Assembly: GCA_037367355.1 (NCBI GenBank)
Contig: CM074698.1
Location: 1,364,001 to 1,428,000 of the forward strand
Length of the DNA: 64,000 nucleotides
Reading direction: 5' to 3'
From: Neoscytalidium dimidiatum
Lineage: Eukaryota; Ascomycota; Dothideomycetes; Botryosphaeriales; Botryosphaeriaceae
Shown: positions 23,643-36,463 of the stretch, piece by piece
How the letters are laid out: each line of letters begins with the position of its first letter
Position numbering within the stretch: the stretch's first letter is position 1
Position numbers and translations under genes: made by a program
Notes under the pieces: model-generated
Database searches by the model: none
The model's input: the letters and a program-made list of their open reading frames with translations, nothing else
What the model was told of the DNA's origin: nothing

Positions 23643-24658
23643 TCTCCTCAGAAGGATGCGAGTGGGTCGGACGAAATGGAGAAGGCGGGCGGCGCGCGCC
23701 GCAGTGTCTTTAGAGCTCTCGCGATTTGAAGGCGGCGGACGTCTCTGGCAGGCAGGGTTTTTGGTGGAGGCAAGGGGTCCGCGGCAGGCGTCAGGCGCGA
23801 GAAGACATGGTGGCACTTTATCGACGGTTCGGACAGCTTAGTCCGGGCGCAGCTTAATAGCACTTAGGGGCCGTGGCCGTGGGAGAAGGGCGGTAGGGCC
23901 ACAAATTGCCTGAAGTTAGGCCCCGCCTGGCCAGTAAATCGTCATCACCGCTCCACGCGGCCTGACTCTCGCACCGCCAGAGATCGATGCTGCAACTGCC
24001 ATCGACGGTGTCCCGGCCCAGGCGCCCTTGTATAGCTGATACCGCGCGCACAACACCACCCAGCGCCCGGCGCATCACTGCCTGCTTCGCTGCCGCTGCC
24101 CGCTGCACTACCCGCTGCACTACCCGCTGCACTGCCCGCTGCACTGACCGCCGGCTCCGCATTCAATCTCCAGCACTCGCCTGTCTCTGCGCCGCATGCT
24201 TGGCGCCATCACGCCTCGTGCGCCAAGCTTGTGTTCCTGCGGCCGATCATCTCTCCAATTCCAACGTCCTGCCATAATTTGCCCAAGTTGGCTGCGAGCC
24301 CTCGCTGCCGCTGCAGCTCCTGGCAAGCCGTTCTGCTGCTGGCGCCATGCTCCTGATGCGAAACCCGCGTCAGGCGCTCCCTGTTAGCCGTTCCTGGCCA
24401 TGCTGCAATCCTAATGGTGAGATATTTTGCATTTTTTTTTTCTCTTTGGCACCAATGCAGGAACGCCGTCCTATTTGCCGGGTTTCGTGTTTTTTTTTTT
24501 TCCAAGGAGCCCTGCGTGCGCCCCGCTACACCCTAGTGTGCTAGAGCCCATTTCCTCTTTTTCCCCCCCATGCTTCAGCCACAAATGACAGGTGCTTGCC
24601 ATCAACTTCCTCGCTGTGCCGCATCCTTTTGTAACGCCAACGTGCATTCCCCATCCCT
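23643..24658. other. Intergenic: GT25 promoter and deadenylase downstream region
   Basis: About 1 kb with no gene. It contains the 12-bp tandem repeat listed next and two poly-T runs (about 24432-24442 and 24490-24501). Small frames here follow the repeat and are not supported. Confidence 0.5.
24099..24146. repeat. 12-bp tandem repeat CCCGCTGCACTA x4
   Basis: Four contiguous 12-bp units; the last two have G in place of the final A. It lies about 460 bp upstream of the GT25-like gene. Confidence 0.85.
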
Positions 24659-27087
24659 TCACGGTCGCAACCTCCACACGCCCTCCACAGTGCCAAAAAC
24701 CCGCAATTTGTTCCCGTACACTCGCCAGAAGTCGGTTTCGAAGGGCGGCATCAACGTCATCGGCTCCATCGCGTCCCTGTTGATTTCCGGTGCCTTGTTG
24801 GCATTCGATGCTGCCGTCGTGTACGAATAGTATGTCGTTCCATCGCGCTCGAATTTCGCGACTTGCGGCTGTTCTGATCCTCCTCTGAGGGAACCCGCCT
24901 GTGCCCCCGATTTCCCGTCACTTTCATCATCCTCGTGGGTAGCCTCCGGATCGACTGACGCGAGCTGCTCGAAGATGTTATTGTGCGAAAACATGGACTT
25001 TGTGCTTCCGTTCTTGCCACCGCCACTAGTCCCATCTCCCTTGTTCTTCCTGGTCTTCTTCTGCTTCCTATGCTGTGCCTTCTTACTCTGTGCTGGCTCT
25101 GTGTTGTCGAGCGGGGCCACCTTCTGCGGCAAGGGTGTGTTGGCGCCGTCTCCGTTCCAATCCTCGCTGAATGCAATTTGCGGCGTCACCAACTCGGTGG
25201 CACCATCCCAGATCGCTGATATGATACCTCGACTGGTCACAGGTACTGTTGGCGGAGCTCTTCCCTTCGAAGGTGTCTCAGGCGCGGTGTCGTATGCTTC
25301 ATCGTCAGAAAGTGGTGGCGATACATCTTCAAGATAGGCGCCATCTGCCTCTAGTCTTGTTGATAGTCGGATCATGATGAGGGCGGTCATGAAGCTGTCG
25401 TAACCCGCTTCATGCAATGGTTCGGCGACGTGGTACTTGTTGTGAGCAGGATGTGTCACTGTTTATTAATTAGCACATCCAAGGCACATTCTTATTCGGC
25501 AAGATGTCGCAAAATCTCGTATACTCCGGTGTAGATGAAGTCCACAGCTTCTGTGAGATAGCTGCAATGCCTGCTGCCATTCTGCGTCTAGCTCCAGGCT
25601 TTAAGTACTTCTGCCGTTGTTTCCCTTCCCTAAGTAGGTGGCTTGTACGGAGAATAGAAAGAGAGAGAGACAAGCTCCTTACCAATGAGTGGCTTGTCCT
25701 GTGCACGTAATTTGTGGTGGATTTCTTCAAGAGATGACTTGGGGTTAATGTCTCCGCAGTTGTGGGTAGCAATGTACTTCGTATCGACGACGAAGGGAAA
25801 ATGCTGATGGACAGCTTCCCTGAATTCCTCAAGCGTCGGTGGTAATGGCCCAATGAATGTGCGATACAGATATATGATATCTGTGAATAGATTGTGGCCA
25901 ACAAGGACAGGTCTTCTCCTCTGCAGCGCAAGGCAGGCACGACCGAAGCGGCTCTTCAGGTCAAAAATGTCTGCGGTCTTTGCCGCCCCAGTGCGAACAT
26001 CTCGAGCAAAAGACTCGGCATCAATCTTCAGATGCCCACCGCAGAGAGCCTCGACGATCCACCGGAAGCCGGTTTGACGCTCTATCTGGCCGCGAAGAGC
26101 TCTTTTCTTCTTGCGCAAGACAGACTTCTCCCGCTCCTCGTTGTAGTGCATGATCTGCACGGATTGAGGCTTGCCGATGGAAATCAGATCCGGATACTCG
26201 GCGCGGACAAGTTGATGCACCAGGCGCTTCTCGAAATTGCCGAGTTCCGGATAGGCGGGCTGCTCGCCAGTAGGGTCAACGCAAATGATGGAAAGAGACT
26301 GTAGATCGGCCTGCGAGCAGTCAGGCATTATGAAAACAGCGTTTAGGAGAGGAAATTAGGGGTGCGTGGTGATTCGGATCGTATTGCGACAAGTCCTACC
26401 TCGCCCAGTGGCTGAAGTGATCGTTCGGATGTAATCGGCTCCTTTGAAGCCATGCATCAGCACCCGGAGAACATCTTGAAGCGCTCGCTGGAACCGGTAG
26501 ACTCTTGCATTACCCTCCGGCACCTGGTCACCGAAACATACCTTGCCCGTCTCCTTCCATCCGTTGATAGCGACGCGAACTTTCTTCACGAACTCTATAG
26601 ACTGCACTTCGTCTTCTCTCAGTTGAACATCGGCGATATTAGACCTGCCCCACCGTGCATAGGCAAGCTCCTTTGCCTTCCGAGCCTCGGCCCTTGAGAG
26701 GTAGGGTACGCCCTTGATCATGGGCAGGTCCATCTGAAACCCATGGCGGAGCAGGAACTCTGCAGCGCCACTCTGGATAGACCATATCCGCTCAATGTCT
26801 AATCTCTCTTCAAGCAGAGGGTTGAGGTTGAAGTTGTAGGGACGCAGGGTGTAGGTTTCGGTGTCCAGGTCTTGCTCTGCACAAGTCAAGCCGATCTGCA
26901 AGATCTGGTAGCGGTCTGCAGCAGCTTTGATGTCCTGGTACCGCTCCTCCAAGGTCATTTTTGTGCCGTGCTTCTCTTTGGTTGGGATGCCGGAAAGCTC
27001 CAGATCGAAGGAAACGAAGTGGGCTTCCGAGATTGCCTGGATGATGTCAAGGAGACGGCCCCAGAAGGACGTCTTGTCGACTTCCAT
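24659..27087 (-). CDS. CAF1/PARN-type poly(A)-specific ribonuclease
   Basis: Exons read as 27087-26400, 26310-25683 and 25458-24659. The protein belongs to the CAF1/DEDDh 3'-exonuclease family, which shortens mRNA poly(A) tails. It has SFDLELSG with the first catalytic Asp and Glu, LVGHNLFTDIIYLYRTF with the second Asp, VDTKYIATH, and HEAGYDSFMTAL with the His and last Asp. FEKRLVHQLVRAEYPDL matches the PARN core. The C-terminus is basic (KKAQHRKQKKTRKNKG), as for nuclear proteins, and ends with RVYGNKLRVFGTVEG. The third intron is long (224 nt). The first junction does not work: the only GT donor (26399) leaves phase 1, but all nearby acceptors enter in phase 0, so one base is unaccounted for. 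The frame is open upstream to 27174, so the start could be earlier. Confidence 0.82.
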
Positions 27088-28108
27088 GGCGAAAGATGTC
27101 CGCGACAGGACCAGCTGCAGAGCTAAAGATGGTCGGAGTGGCAGTAAGAATGAGTTTAGAGTTGCGGGCGCCAAGAAAAAGGAGTGGATTACTGCACTTC
27201 AGAAGGGCAAACGACTGAGCAGTAGATCATGCAGCGAGGGCCTTGAATGAAAGATGCCGGAGCCGCAACGGGAAGCGGTGGTGAAGGAGGGGGGGAGAAG
27301 CGAGAAAGTTTTCTGGTTGTTTGATTCTGCAAACTTCGGGTGAGCAGCAGCGGCTTTTTGGCAATTGTTAGCGATGAAAGCAACGGTAGCACAGCATGCA
27401 ATGCAGAGCATAAGGTTGTCGTAGTGCTGGCTGTCCTTGTTGGCCGGGCTCTTGCAAGATTGATACCAGCGCTCGGACGGGATGTGCGAGGTGTTCGCAG
27501 GCGCGAGTGGCAGGGTGGTGCAGTGACGCGCCTGCGTGAATCGCACCCAGACGGCAGCACCGCGACGCGGCTGCGGCGACCGACGAAAGGTAGGCGCAGT
27601 ACTACAGAAAAGTGCCACTATTACGACTACCGCTACCGCCGCCACCGCCGCCGCCGGGCAGCATTAGCGTGCGCCAGTGCCGATGCCGGTGAGCGCAGCC
27701 CTGAGGCCTGAGGCCGCCCAAACAAGGGGAAAAAAAAAAAAGATGGCAAAAAATTAAGTGCATGCATGTGTCGGCAGGATGGCTACAGCCCCCGCGCAAC
27801 CCGCCGACGCGCCTGCTCACATGCAATAAAGCTCCTCGCGTATCCCGGACAGTCGCGCGATTCAGGCCAAAACCGTTGCGGGCGCTGCTCCGTGCTCTGT
27901 CGTGCTCCAATCTCCGTGCTCCGACGAGCCGAGGTCCTCGCCAGCTGCCCTGCGTGTTTGCGGCCGACATTCCTCGACCAAGCCCGCAAATCACTACCAC
28001 AACACCGTGCGAGAAGCATGCACCCACCCCTTCTGCACGCCCTCCATATACCACGGCTCATCCGCTCCATGGAATAGCCCTCCCCGCCGTTTCTCCGCCG
28101 CCGCCGCC
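27088..28108. other. Divergent promoter of the deadenylase and PEX26
   Basis: About 1 kb between two divergent starts, with a CCGCCA/CCGCCG-type trinucleotide run (27641-27658) and a poly-A run (27730-27741). Frames of 95-150 aa are repeat-driven shadows. A CCGCCG run also directly precedes the PEX26 start. Confidence 0.5.
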
Positions 28109-29515
28109 ATGTCCGTAGCCTACGAGAACATGCTGTCGGCCTCAGTCACATCACTCGCCTCGCAGCAGAGGCCGCAGACAGCCCAGATCGCGAAGACTTA
28201 CCGCCAGGCTGCTCAGCTCTTCCTCACGCGACGCCTGCCCGAAGCCCTGTCCACCATCGAGCCTGTCATCACCCCCGAACCCGCCGACGAAAACGCCCAG
28301 GATTCTCACGCCAAACAGAACAACTTCGCTCCCATCACCTACGCCTCGCGAGGAACCCGGATCAAAGTCTGGAGCTTCTACCTCACATTCTTGAATTCAG
28401 TCGTGGAGTTGGGCCCCGAGGAAGGAAAACATGCCTTCGGCAGCGCCAAATGGAAGGCATTGGTGGCCAAGTGCCGTGATGGCAGCGTCTGGGATGAAGT
28501 TGTACGGGCCGGCTACGGTGGGGTTGAAGGCAGCGTCGACCCCGACGTCGTCATAAACTTGTGAGTCCTACTCTGTCATCGCCGCCTTCACCGCTGAGTC
28601 TTATCGATGCCGTGCTAACACCCATTTCTGCAAAGGGCGACGCTACTGTTGACACATGCACCCTCTCAACAATTCACCCAAAAACACCTCGAAACATATC
28701 TCTCCGCATCTGCGCAGCCAACCTTTGATATCACCGCGCACATGAACTCCCCGGTTTACGCTCAAAAACGACCCGGTATTCGGAGCCATGGAGCAAACAC
28801 TCCGCGTGATCTTAACTCTCGTCTGAAACTGCTGGAGCTCTACACCCTTCATGTCCTTCCTCGGAACGGCGAATGGGATTATGCTCGTGAATTCATAGGC
28901 ATGAGCGAAGTTCTGGACGATGAGCGTAAGGAGGCTTTTTTGCTGGCCTTGCATGGCTTGAAGGAAGAGCAAGAGAACGCAGCCCTCAGAGAAGCGGAGT
29001 TGAGACGGCAACAGCAAGAACAGTTAGAACGACGTCGTCAAGAGGCTGAAGCACGCCGGAGAGAAGCAGAGGAAGAGGAGCAGAGGCGGCGGCGAGAGCA
29101 AGAAGAGCGCGAGGCCAGACTGCGCATGCGCCGTGCTGCCACCAATGGCTCTCAAAGAAATATATCACCACGCCCCAACTCGAACAATCTGAACGACCGG
29201 GCTGCGACTCCAGCATCTTCTCGAGCCCCACGCTCTGGCCCCAACAAGAAAGCACTGAGCCCCCGACCACGCAACCAAGGCGTATCGGCACGTGCCTCTG
29301 CAATGCTTACCGCCGTGCAGAGCATGTTCCAAAATGCCACACAGTCCTTGACGCAAAATCCTATGGCTTTCCTCCGCACGCTGCTGTTCATCCTCGCGTT
29401 TGCACTGGCTTTCGGACGACAGGATTTGCGAGACCGCGTGAGGCGTCTTCTACGCATGGCCTGGGAGAAGCTTCGCAAAACTGTAGGGATGGGCGTCAAG
29501 GTATCCTACATCTAG
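28109..29515 (+). CDS. pex26: PEX26-type peroxin, tail-anchored
   Basis: Exons 28109-28560 and 28636-29515 encode 443 aa. The N-terminal half is helical (SVTSLASQQ...AKTYRQAAQLFLTRRLPEAL), repeated-helix in style, with TRIKVWSFYLTFLN and DPDVVINLATLLLTHAPSQ across the splice site. A charged coiled coil follows (about residues 255-325, long Glu/Arg/Gln runs), then a disordered Ser/Pro part, and one membrane helix near the C-terminus (FLRTLLFILAFALAF) with a short basic tail. This matches the filamentous-fungal Pex26 group, which as I recall holds the Pex1-Pex6 AAA complex at the peroxisome for receptor export. The intron has GTGAGT and AAAG|G, phase 2. The start is the second candidate ATG in the frame, chosen because MSVAYENM begins the conserved block. 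Confidence 0.78.
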
Positions 29516-31353
29516 GCTCCTTGCCTTCGACAACATCCCAGAGTCTCTCGTATGGCCAGTCGTCCCCGTGCTGACCTATTATCCACCACTGCAATATTCG
29601 CCCTCCCATCGATACCATGCGTTTCCTTTGTTGATCTTACCTTTCTTGTCAATCCATTATTGATTGCTATACTCTTTACAAGACGTTCTGCGAGATTTCC
29701 TCAGCACAGCCACAAGGCTTGGGCTCAGTCCAAGCCCCTTTCTTGACCCACGTATTCACAGAAACCTGCCAAGGGGCCATTGCGAATTATTGACGAAGTG
29801 TAATGCTGTTCCTCTTCCTGCTTTAGCCCAGCCCAGCAAAGAACTGCTGTGTTCCTGGGCCCTATACCTCTAGCGAGCGCAACTTTTATATGTTTTACCG
29901 CGGCGTTGATTGCGTTTGGTGGGTACATCTTTCAAAGGGCATGATTCTCCAGACTGAATAAAAATTAGGGGAAGTGGGCTAGCCAAGTGTTCTGGCGTCC
30001 AGGGTTGCTTTAGTCTTTTCCTTCCGCTCTTTACTCGCCATGCAGGGACGCTTCACTCGCGATCGGAATGCAGCTAGTTGCCCGGAACATGAATCTCAAG
30101 AAAATGAATAATACCACAATGCAAACCATGATCCTCTGCTGCATTCCTGGGAATTAAAGGAGAGCCCGACTAAGCCTGCCAATCTGGACCTCCGCGAGAC
30201 AAACCCAGCTTTCTGTCTCGGCCGGAAAAATGATCTCCGGTGCTTACCGCACTTTAATCGCTTCGGTTTCCGGGAAATCGAATTGAAATCTATCATGAGG
30301 GGCTGAACGGTAATTCATGTCGACTTAGTTCTAGACGTCAAGCAAGCTGGCCCGGCGTGCTGATGCTATCCCTGAAGCTGGCGATCAAGACGCGCACGAA
30401 AAGACGATCCCGCAGAAGATCTGCAGCGAATTGCGTACATGGGCGACCGACAGACAGCGCTAGTAATTTCTTATAGATAGCCATAATGATCGATCTCATC
30501 TGTGAAAGACATTATTCGACGTACTTCTTTTCCTTTTTTCTGATTTTCAAAAGCCTTACGATTTCAAGACATCATAGTAGCCCCCGAAGAAGGAGAGCAG
30601 TGCAGTTACCGGAAGAAACCAAATCACCATCTGTATACCACAAACTCCGGCAAGATGCACCTACCCACACCGCCCACTGGTCTCGTGCAGCATGTACATG
30701 ACGTCAAAAGCCGCCCCAATCTATGTACAAAAGCCTATCCGGACCTGTAGCCGGATCGACAACCTGCCTGATCCATCGTCGTCATCATCACACTTTCAAA
30801 CCATTCGCATTTCTTTTTTGTCTCTTGCCGCCCATCACATGCGCTTCAACACATAAGCATTTCTCCAGAATAAAAGCGGGGAAAAAGAAAAGACATCGAA
30901 AGAAGAACAATTCTCCTATGTCCGTCACTCTTGTCTCTGCTCTCCTTCTCTGTAAACGAGCAGCGCGAGCAATTTGTTTTGGGGGGTTTTTGTTGGGGGG
31001 AGGGCGAAGCACAGCGAGAATAAAAAAAGAAAGAAAAAGAGTAGCAATGCCATGCAACCGTGATGCGCGTGAATACAGCATCTCCTGCCACCAAATCCGG
31101 TCATCAACCAAAAGAAAACAAACTCATCTAGAGTCATTCTTCGCCTCAAGATATTCCCCACTTTTTGTGAATCCATGAAAACCCACCCTTATGTAGAAAA
31201 GTCGTCTTGCATGAATTCTATATCATATAGAAATCGAAGAGAGACTTCAAACCACCCCGCCCCAAAAAAAAAAAATGCTCATTTGACAATGATCATGCTG
31301 GCAAACACTGAACACTTGGAACAATAGGGAAAGGGACCGGTCCCAAGTCCCAG
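29516..31353. other. Convergent intergenic region
   Basis: About 1.8 kb between the 3' ends of PEX26 and the deubiquitinase. It has a poly-A run at 31264-31274 and a perfect CRE palindrome listed separately. The 151-aa frame at 30723-31178 has no domain. No RNA gene is seen. Confidence 0.45.
30699..30706. promoter_or_regulatory. Perfect CRE palindrome TGACGTCA
   Basis: An exact 8-bp CRE/ATF site lies in convergent intergenic DNA, far from any start, so its meaning is doubtful. Confidence 0.2.
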
Positions 31354-34300
31354 TTAGTCCACCTTGACGTCTTTCTCGTCGACTCTGACTTCAGCCACGT
31401 CGTCATCCACCAGATCTGGCATTTCTGCCTCCGCTTCCAATTCTGCGCCTACGTTCAGCAGCGCAGGGGGATTCATGCCGTGCTCCGAATCTGCTGGCGT
31501 GACATTACCGGGCCCAGAGAGGAGGCCTTCCTCACCGTCAAAGTCCATCATGCGGTCATTCAAGTCACTCCCAGTTGAGCCAGGAATGGCAGCAACGTCA
31601 CTTGCAACATCCGTATCATCATCTGCCGCCCCATCACCTTGGGTCGGCCAGTCCCAGGTGGCGCCTGAGGTAAGAAGGCCGGCGGGTTGAGTTGGCCCAA
31701 TGAGGTCCATGCTGACGCCCTCGTCCTCTTCGTACGGTGGTGGCTCATCATCATCATCATTCGTCAAGGCTCTCGTTGTCGTCATCACGCCAGCCGAACC
31801 AGCCGCGCGCTGGGGACCAGCTCCTACTACGCTCGAGTCTCTCGGCGACCCATTCGGGGATGTATCGCCGAGACGCCGCCCGTTTCCCGCCGGTGAACCT
31901 TCACGAGAATCAGATGCGGGAGCGTACGCCTGGCGTACGATTTCCTGAAGATACGGTGGGCCTAAAGGGTTCTCCGACCGCCGGCGGTAGAAGAGCAAGT
32001 ACGCGCTGCTGTTGACGATGCTTGACGGGCTCTTCTTACTGACCATCGAGTCTACTATCGGTTAGCAGCTACAATGAATCCGGTGGAAGGAGTACTTGCC
32101 GTTATAATCATACCACTGCCCATCGTAGAAATTCTTGGCCACTGCTGTATAATGTCCTCCGCCTAGACCACCGAAGTGGTTGTCCACTGCGAAGAGGTCG
32201 TATACAAGCGGCTTACCCTCGCTGAGCCCGACCCGATCGGTGATGTCAAGCCCTTCAATGGGGAAGTCAACAAGAATGTCAACCTTATCTCTGAAGCCTC
32301 TGTTTGCGCCAAAGCGCTTGAGGTGAACAACAAGAATATCAGGGGCAGTCCAGATCTCAAGAGTCTTGCTGGCTCTCCGGAGTTCCTTGCAACGGTTGCA
32401 GTACCAAGCGTTCTCTTCAGACAGGATTTCGGTTTTTGCAGTCTCCGCAAAACAGTCCTCAAGCGTAATACCGGACTTCTTGCGCGCAGCACGCTTCTTT
32501 TTCCTCTCTGCAAGCTCGGGATCTGGCAGCGTTTCGATCAGCTCCCAAGTGCTAACGCCGCGCATCTCATCCTTATCAGAAATCTTGCCACCGAAGAGCG
32601 CATCAAAGCTTTCGGTCTCCCAGTCTACGATTATGACCTCGCCAGGGCGAATCAGCATAGGGTCGCCATCAGGCTCAGAGACTGGTTCAGATCCAGAGCG
32701 TACGTTGGTACCTTGGCGACGCTCCTTTCGCGAGTAAGTCTTGATCTTCCGGCCCTTTTTGCCACCCTTGACTCTCCTGCCCTGATTCTTTTGGAACTTC
32801 TGACGATTGGATTGCTTCCCCATAGGCACGGACGCGAGCTCATCTTCGCTCTGGTCTGCGGCCTCAAACGACGCCATGTTGTTCGAAAATTGTGGCGTAT
32901 CCTCGTCAACGTCGCTCTCAGGAGTTACTGAACGCTGAGTACCCTGGCTAGATCGGCTAGCGCCGCTGGCGGTGGACTGAATAGAGGATCTACGGCTAGG
33001 TGGTGCCGGGATACGAGACTCGAGAGTGGCCAAGTCCCTGTGGTCGAGGCCATTCCAGCCTGTCGCGACAAGGTCGTGACCAGGTTTGGTATACTTCAAT
33101 GTGAAGAGCCCCCGAAGTTCGGGGGGAATGAAGCTGCCGGGCTGCAGCACTGGTGGCAACGAACTGTGCTCATGCATAGTTACATCCGTGTCAGCATCAC
33201 CTTCTGCCCTTGATTCCTCACCCTGCCCGGGCTCAGTCATCGAGACATCAACAATGCTTTCGTCTCCCTCAACAGAGTTGGCTTGAACACGGGCGTCAGT
33301 CGTGGAAGATGCGTCCTCTTCAGTTGTCACTACAGTGTCGGACCCGTTGCGAGAGTTGAACATGTGAGACGATTGCTCCTCCTCCGAGAGAATTTCCCTG
33401 CTTGTCATCCCTGCGACCCTGGCAAGCACTTTCCGTAGAATCTCATCGCAATCTTTAGCCTGATCACGCGTGACAAGAATGTGAGAAGGCCACAGAGTTA
33501 CATCCCATTTGTTTGGCGAAGATTTGTTCCGAGTGCGGTGGAACACCGGAACAACCATCTTGTCGGCCATCGGGGAATCAGTGTCTGGAATTTCATCATC
33601 ATCAGAATGGTTAAATGAGATCATTGACCGGGATTTCCCCGGCTTCCTGGGTGGCGGCCAGTTGGTCGGGATGTCGTCCAACTCATAGCATACGATCTCG
33701 TCCCGCTCCTGTATGCTGCTTTCCACGATGGATTGCTTGTCGTCGAAGTGCTTGTAAAACTTGTGGCTGTAAATCTCCGACATCATGATGCGCTTGGCCT
33801 CTACCCCAGGGATGCGGGCTGCGATATATTCCTTGATGGCACTGATGGGCCTGTTAGGATCCAAGTCCACATCGATTTGCACCGGCCGGCCCAGCAAAGG
33901 AACAAAAGTGATGCTATGCTGCCAGTTCTTCTCAATCGGCAGCTGCAGAGTAAGAGAAGAGTAGGGGTCGAAAGTAATGCTGACTTTGTCGCACTCTGGA
34001 CAGACCATGGTGTTTTTGTAAAAGCCGTTGAATAGGTCCATGGCAACGGAATCGTTCCGTGCTCGGTGATTCTCCCGATATTTCTCACCTAGGGCTTTGA
34101 TAGCCTCGGGATCCTTGTGCGTGTTGTCGTCTGAATCTGGATTCTCAATGTATGGCTTCTTGATAATTCTGTTCAAATCCTCGTGCAAGCCATCGACCAG
34201 GAAACTCAGGAATTCTTGAGAGTCTTGCTGACCATAACCGGAGAACATGGGTTGCGCACGACCAAGCGTGAACTTGAAATTTTTCGGAGCAAAAGATGTA

Positions 34301-36463
34301 GTTGCATCCTCAGCGTATATGGATGCGAGCAATCCAGCATATGCTTTGGCAATGGCACCTCCGTGGCCAAGTGGATTTTCACCGTTCAGCTCTTCCTTGT
34401 ACTTGCTTTGCAAGAAATACGCGGTAAGCTCCTCAACGCTACGAATACACTGCAGAGCCGAGTTCATGTAGCAGGTGTTTCCCAGATTAGACAGGCCGAC
34501 GGTACCGCGTGTCCTCCCGTTCTTTGTACGTCCACGTGTCATTGGTCCACTAGGCGCAGGACTACTCCGCCCGCTGTCTCCCTTGGAGTCCGGAATCTTG
34601 CTAGTGCTAAGTGATACGCCGTGTTTCGAGGCCACCTTACGCGCATGGTCCGAGACGAACTCACCGCCACCAGGGCCACCTATCTGCTCTTCCAGGATGA
34701 GAACTTGACTCGTGCTTAAACCAACCAGGTCCATCTTGACGCTTCCGTTATACTTGGGGTTGTTAGTCTCGTCTTTGTGGTCGACCATTTCCTTCTGCGT
34801 ACCCTCGGCCATAGCCGTGAACGACGCTACATCGATGAGCAGGGGCGTGGGCGGCGCCCTTGCTGGAGAGCTGTTCCGGGACGTGGCCGGCGTGAGCACC
34901 TCTGCTTTGTTCTCTTGCTGCGACGAGGTCTCCATTTGAACAGGTTCCAGCACCCGCCAGATCTGGACCTTGGTGGACAAGGGGATACCAACTGCTTCCT
35001 TGGCTCTTTTCAAGAAATCCTGGAACTTTTCGCCCCGACTGGAAAGCAATCTGACCGCATTGCTGGATTTATCTTTGATTCTTTGAGCGGTCAGAGGTTC
35101 CGAGGAACTGCGCAGCTTGCGGATAGTGAGAAAAGGTGGGTAAATTTCGTATTGAATGTTCTGCATGGTAGAGCCAGGAGGTGCAGTGTCGCGAGCATAG
35201 CGAATAATGGGTGGAACCCCAGGCTTCACGCCATACCAGTCTACCATCAAGTTCCATGCCTCTTCTGGAAAGACTTCGTAATCTTCACCTATCTGAAGAC
35301 CCGGTTTCATAGGAACGAACAACTGGCCCGAAGATTCGCTGACGTGATCTTGCTCCCAAGCTGAGGCATCTTTGAAAGTGAAGAGTGGAGTTAGGCACGA
35401 TGGATCGGGCGCAATGAGAACAGAGCAACATACCTTGGTCAAACAGCGGCTCGTTGTTAATTGGTCCAATTTCACCCTCCGAGGCGGACTTATCAAAAGG
35501 GCCAAACTGCTTGCTATCCGACACACGGGAGAGCACCCGGGCCAGCCACCACATGCTGACGACGTAACCTTTCTGGCCATCTTGAGGCAGAGCGTCATGT
35601 AGGGTCATGATCCGGGCGACCTGCTCATCTAGGGAAGGAGATGGGGAGGGCGCGGGGGTGGTTGACTGGTCTTTCGAGGTTGGCGGTGAAGGAGCGGCAT
35701 CGCTGGTAGCCGATGTGCTCACAGTGTTGGAGTCATTGACGGAAGTCGACGCCGTGTCTGAACTCGTACCACTGTTCTGGTCCTTGGGCTGAGGCCGCTC
35801 GTCTCTGAGCATGTCCACCGAAGTGCCCCTTGCGGAGTTGTTCTCTTGCTCCATCTGCTCCCTGCTGTCGTTCTCACCGGCCATTTCGGATGCGGAGCGC
35901 TTCGCGGGAGAGGCTGAACGGGGCGGGGGCGAACGCAGAGGTGCACCGCAGGGGGTATTCTGCAGGCGGGAGCCGTCTGGAGCTGCTGAGGAGCCGCGCC
36001 GATCTCCTGCGGGCGCGCCGGGTCTACTCGTGCTTTCCAAGCTTAGACCAGCGTACGCCTCGCTGGGAGAGCTGCCGCCGCTGACCGAGTTGTCCCAGGA
36101 GACACCGTCCGACTCAACGACGGGCTCCAAGACTTCGTCACGAAGATGCGGCGGTATGTAGCGTGGCGGCGGAGAGGCGGAGGCGCGGCTGGTTACAGAG
36201 GGCGGGTGAGGTGAGGAGCGCGGCGACGCTGACGGGCGCGGCGGATCGAAGGCCGTCTTCCGCGCAGGCTTGGACACGGAGGACTGGGGGTGGTCTGGGG
36301 CGTCGGAGTTGCGGTCCTGGGCGAGCTTCCGCTTTTTGATGGACGCCGTCGTGAAAGCGAGCGGCCTACGCGTGGAGCTGCAGCAGCTCCAACGGCAGGC
36401 TCGGGCGTTGCGTGAAGCGGCGCGATGGACGGGAAAATAGCACGCCCGGTAGAAGGTGAGCAA
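31354..36463 (-). CDS. UBP12: Ubiquitin carboxyl-terminal hydrolase, UBP12-type
   Basis: Exons 36463-35434, 35369-32100 and 32051-31354 give 1665 aa. This cysteine protease removes ubiquitin from substrates. The order is: a disordered Pro/Ser N-terminus; a DUSP domain across the first junction (about 285-430, with WWLARVLSR, PEEAWNLMVDWYG); the USP Cys box GLSNLGNTCYMNS (Cys near 643); a long acidic insertion with CPECDK and CNRCKELR zinc-type pairs; and the His box GGGHYTAVAKN (near 1415). The first intron is GTATGT...AAAG. The second, 48 nt at 32099-32052, starts with GC (G|GCAAGT) and ends TAG with branch GCTAAC. It is needed to join WYDYN to DSMVSK. The start ATG is the first in the frame and is uncertain; the leader before KKRKLAQ may be 5'UTR. 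The first 343 residues are low complexity. Confidence 0.9.

Noticed and set aside
25459..25682. Extra exon within the long third deadenylase intron
   Set aside because: The tempting open stretch (around 25500-25640) does not join in phase with either neighbour using GT-AG sites.
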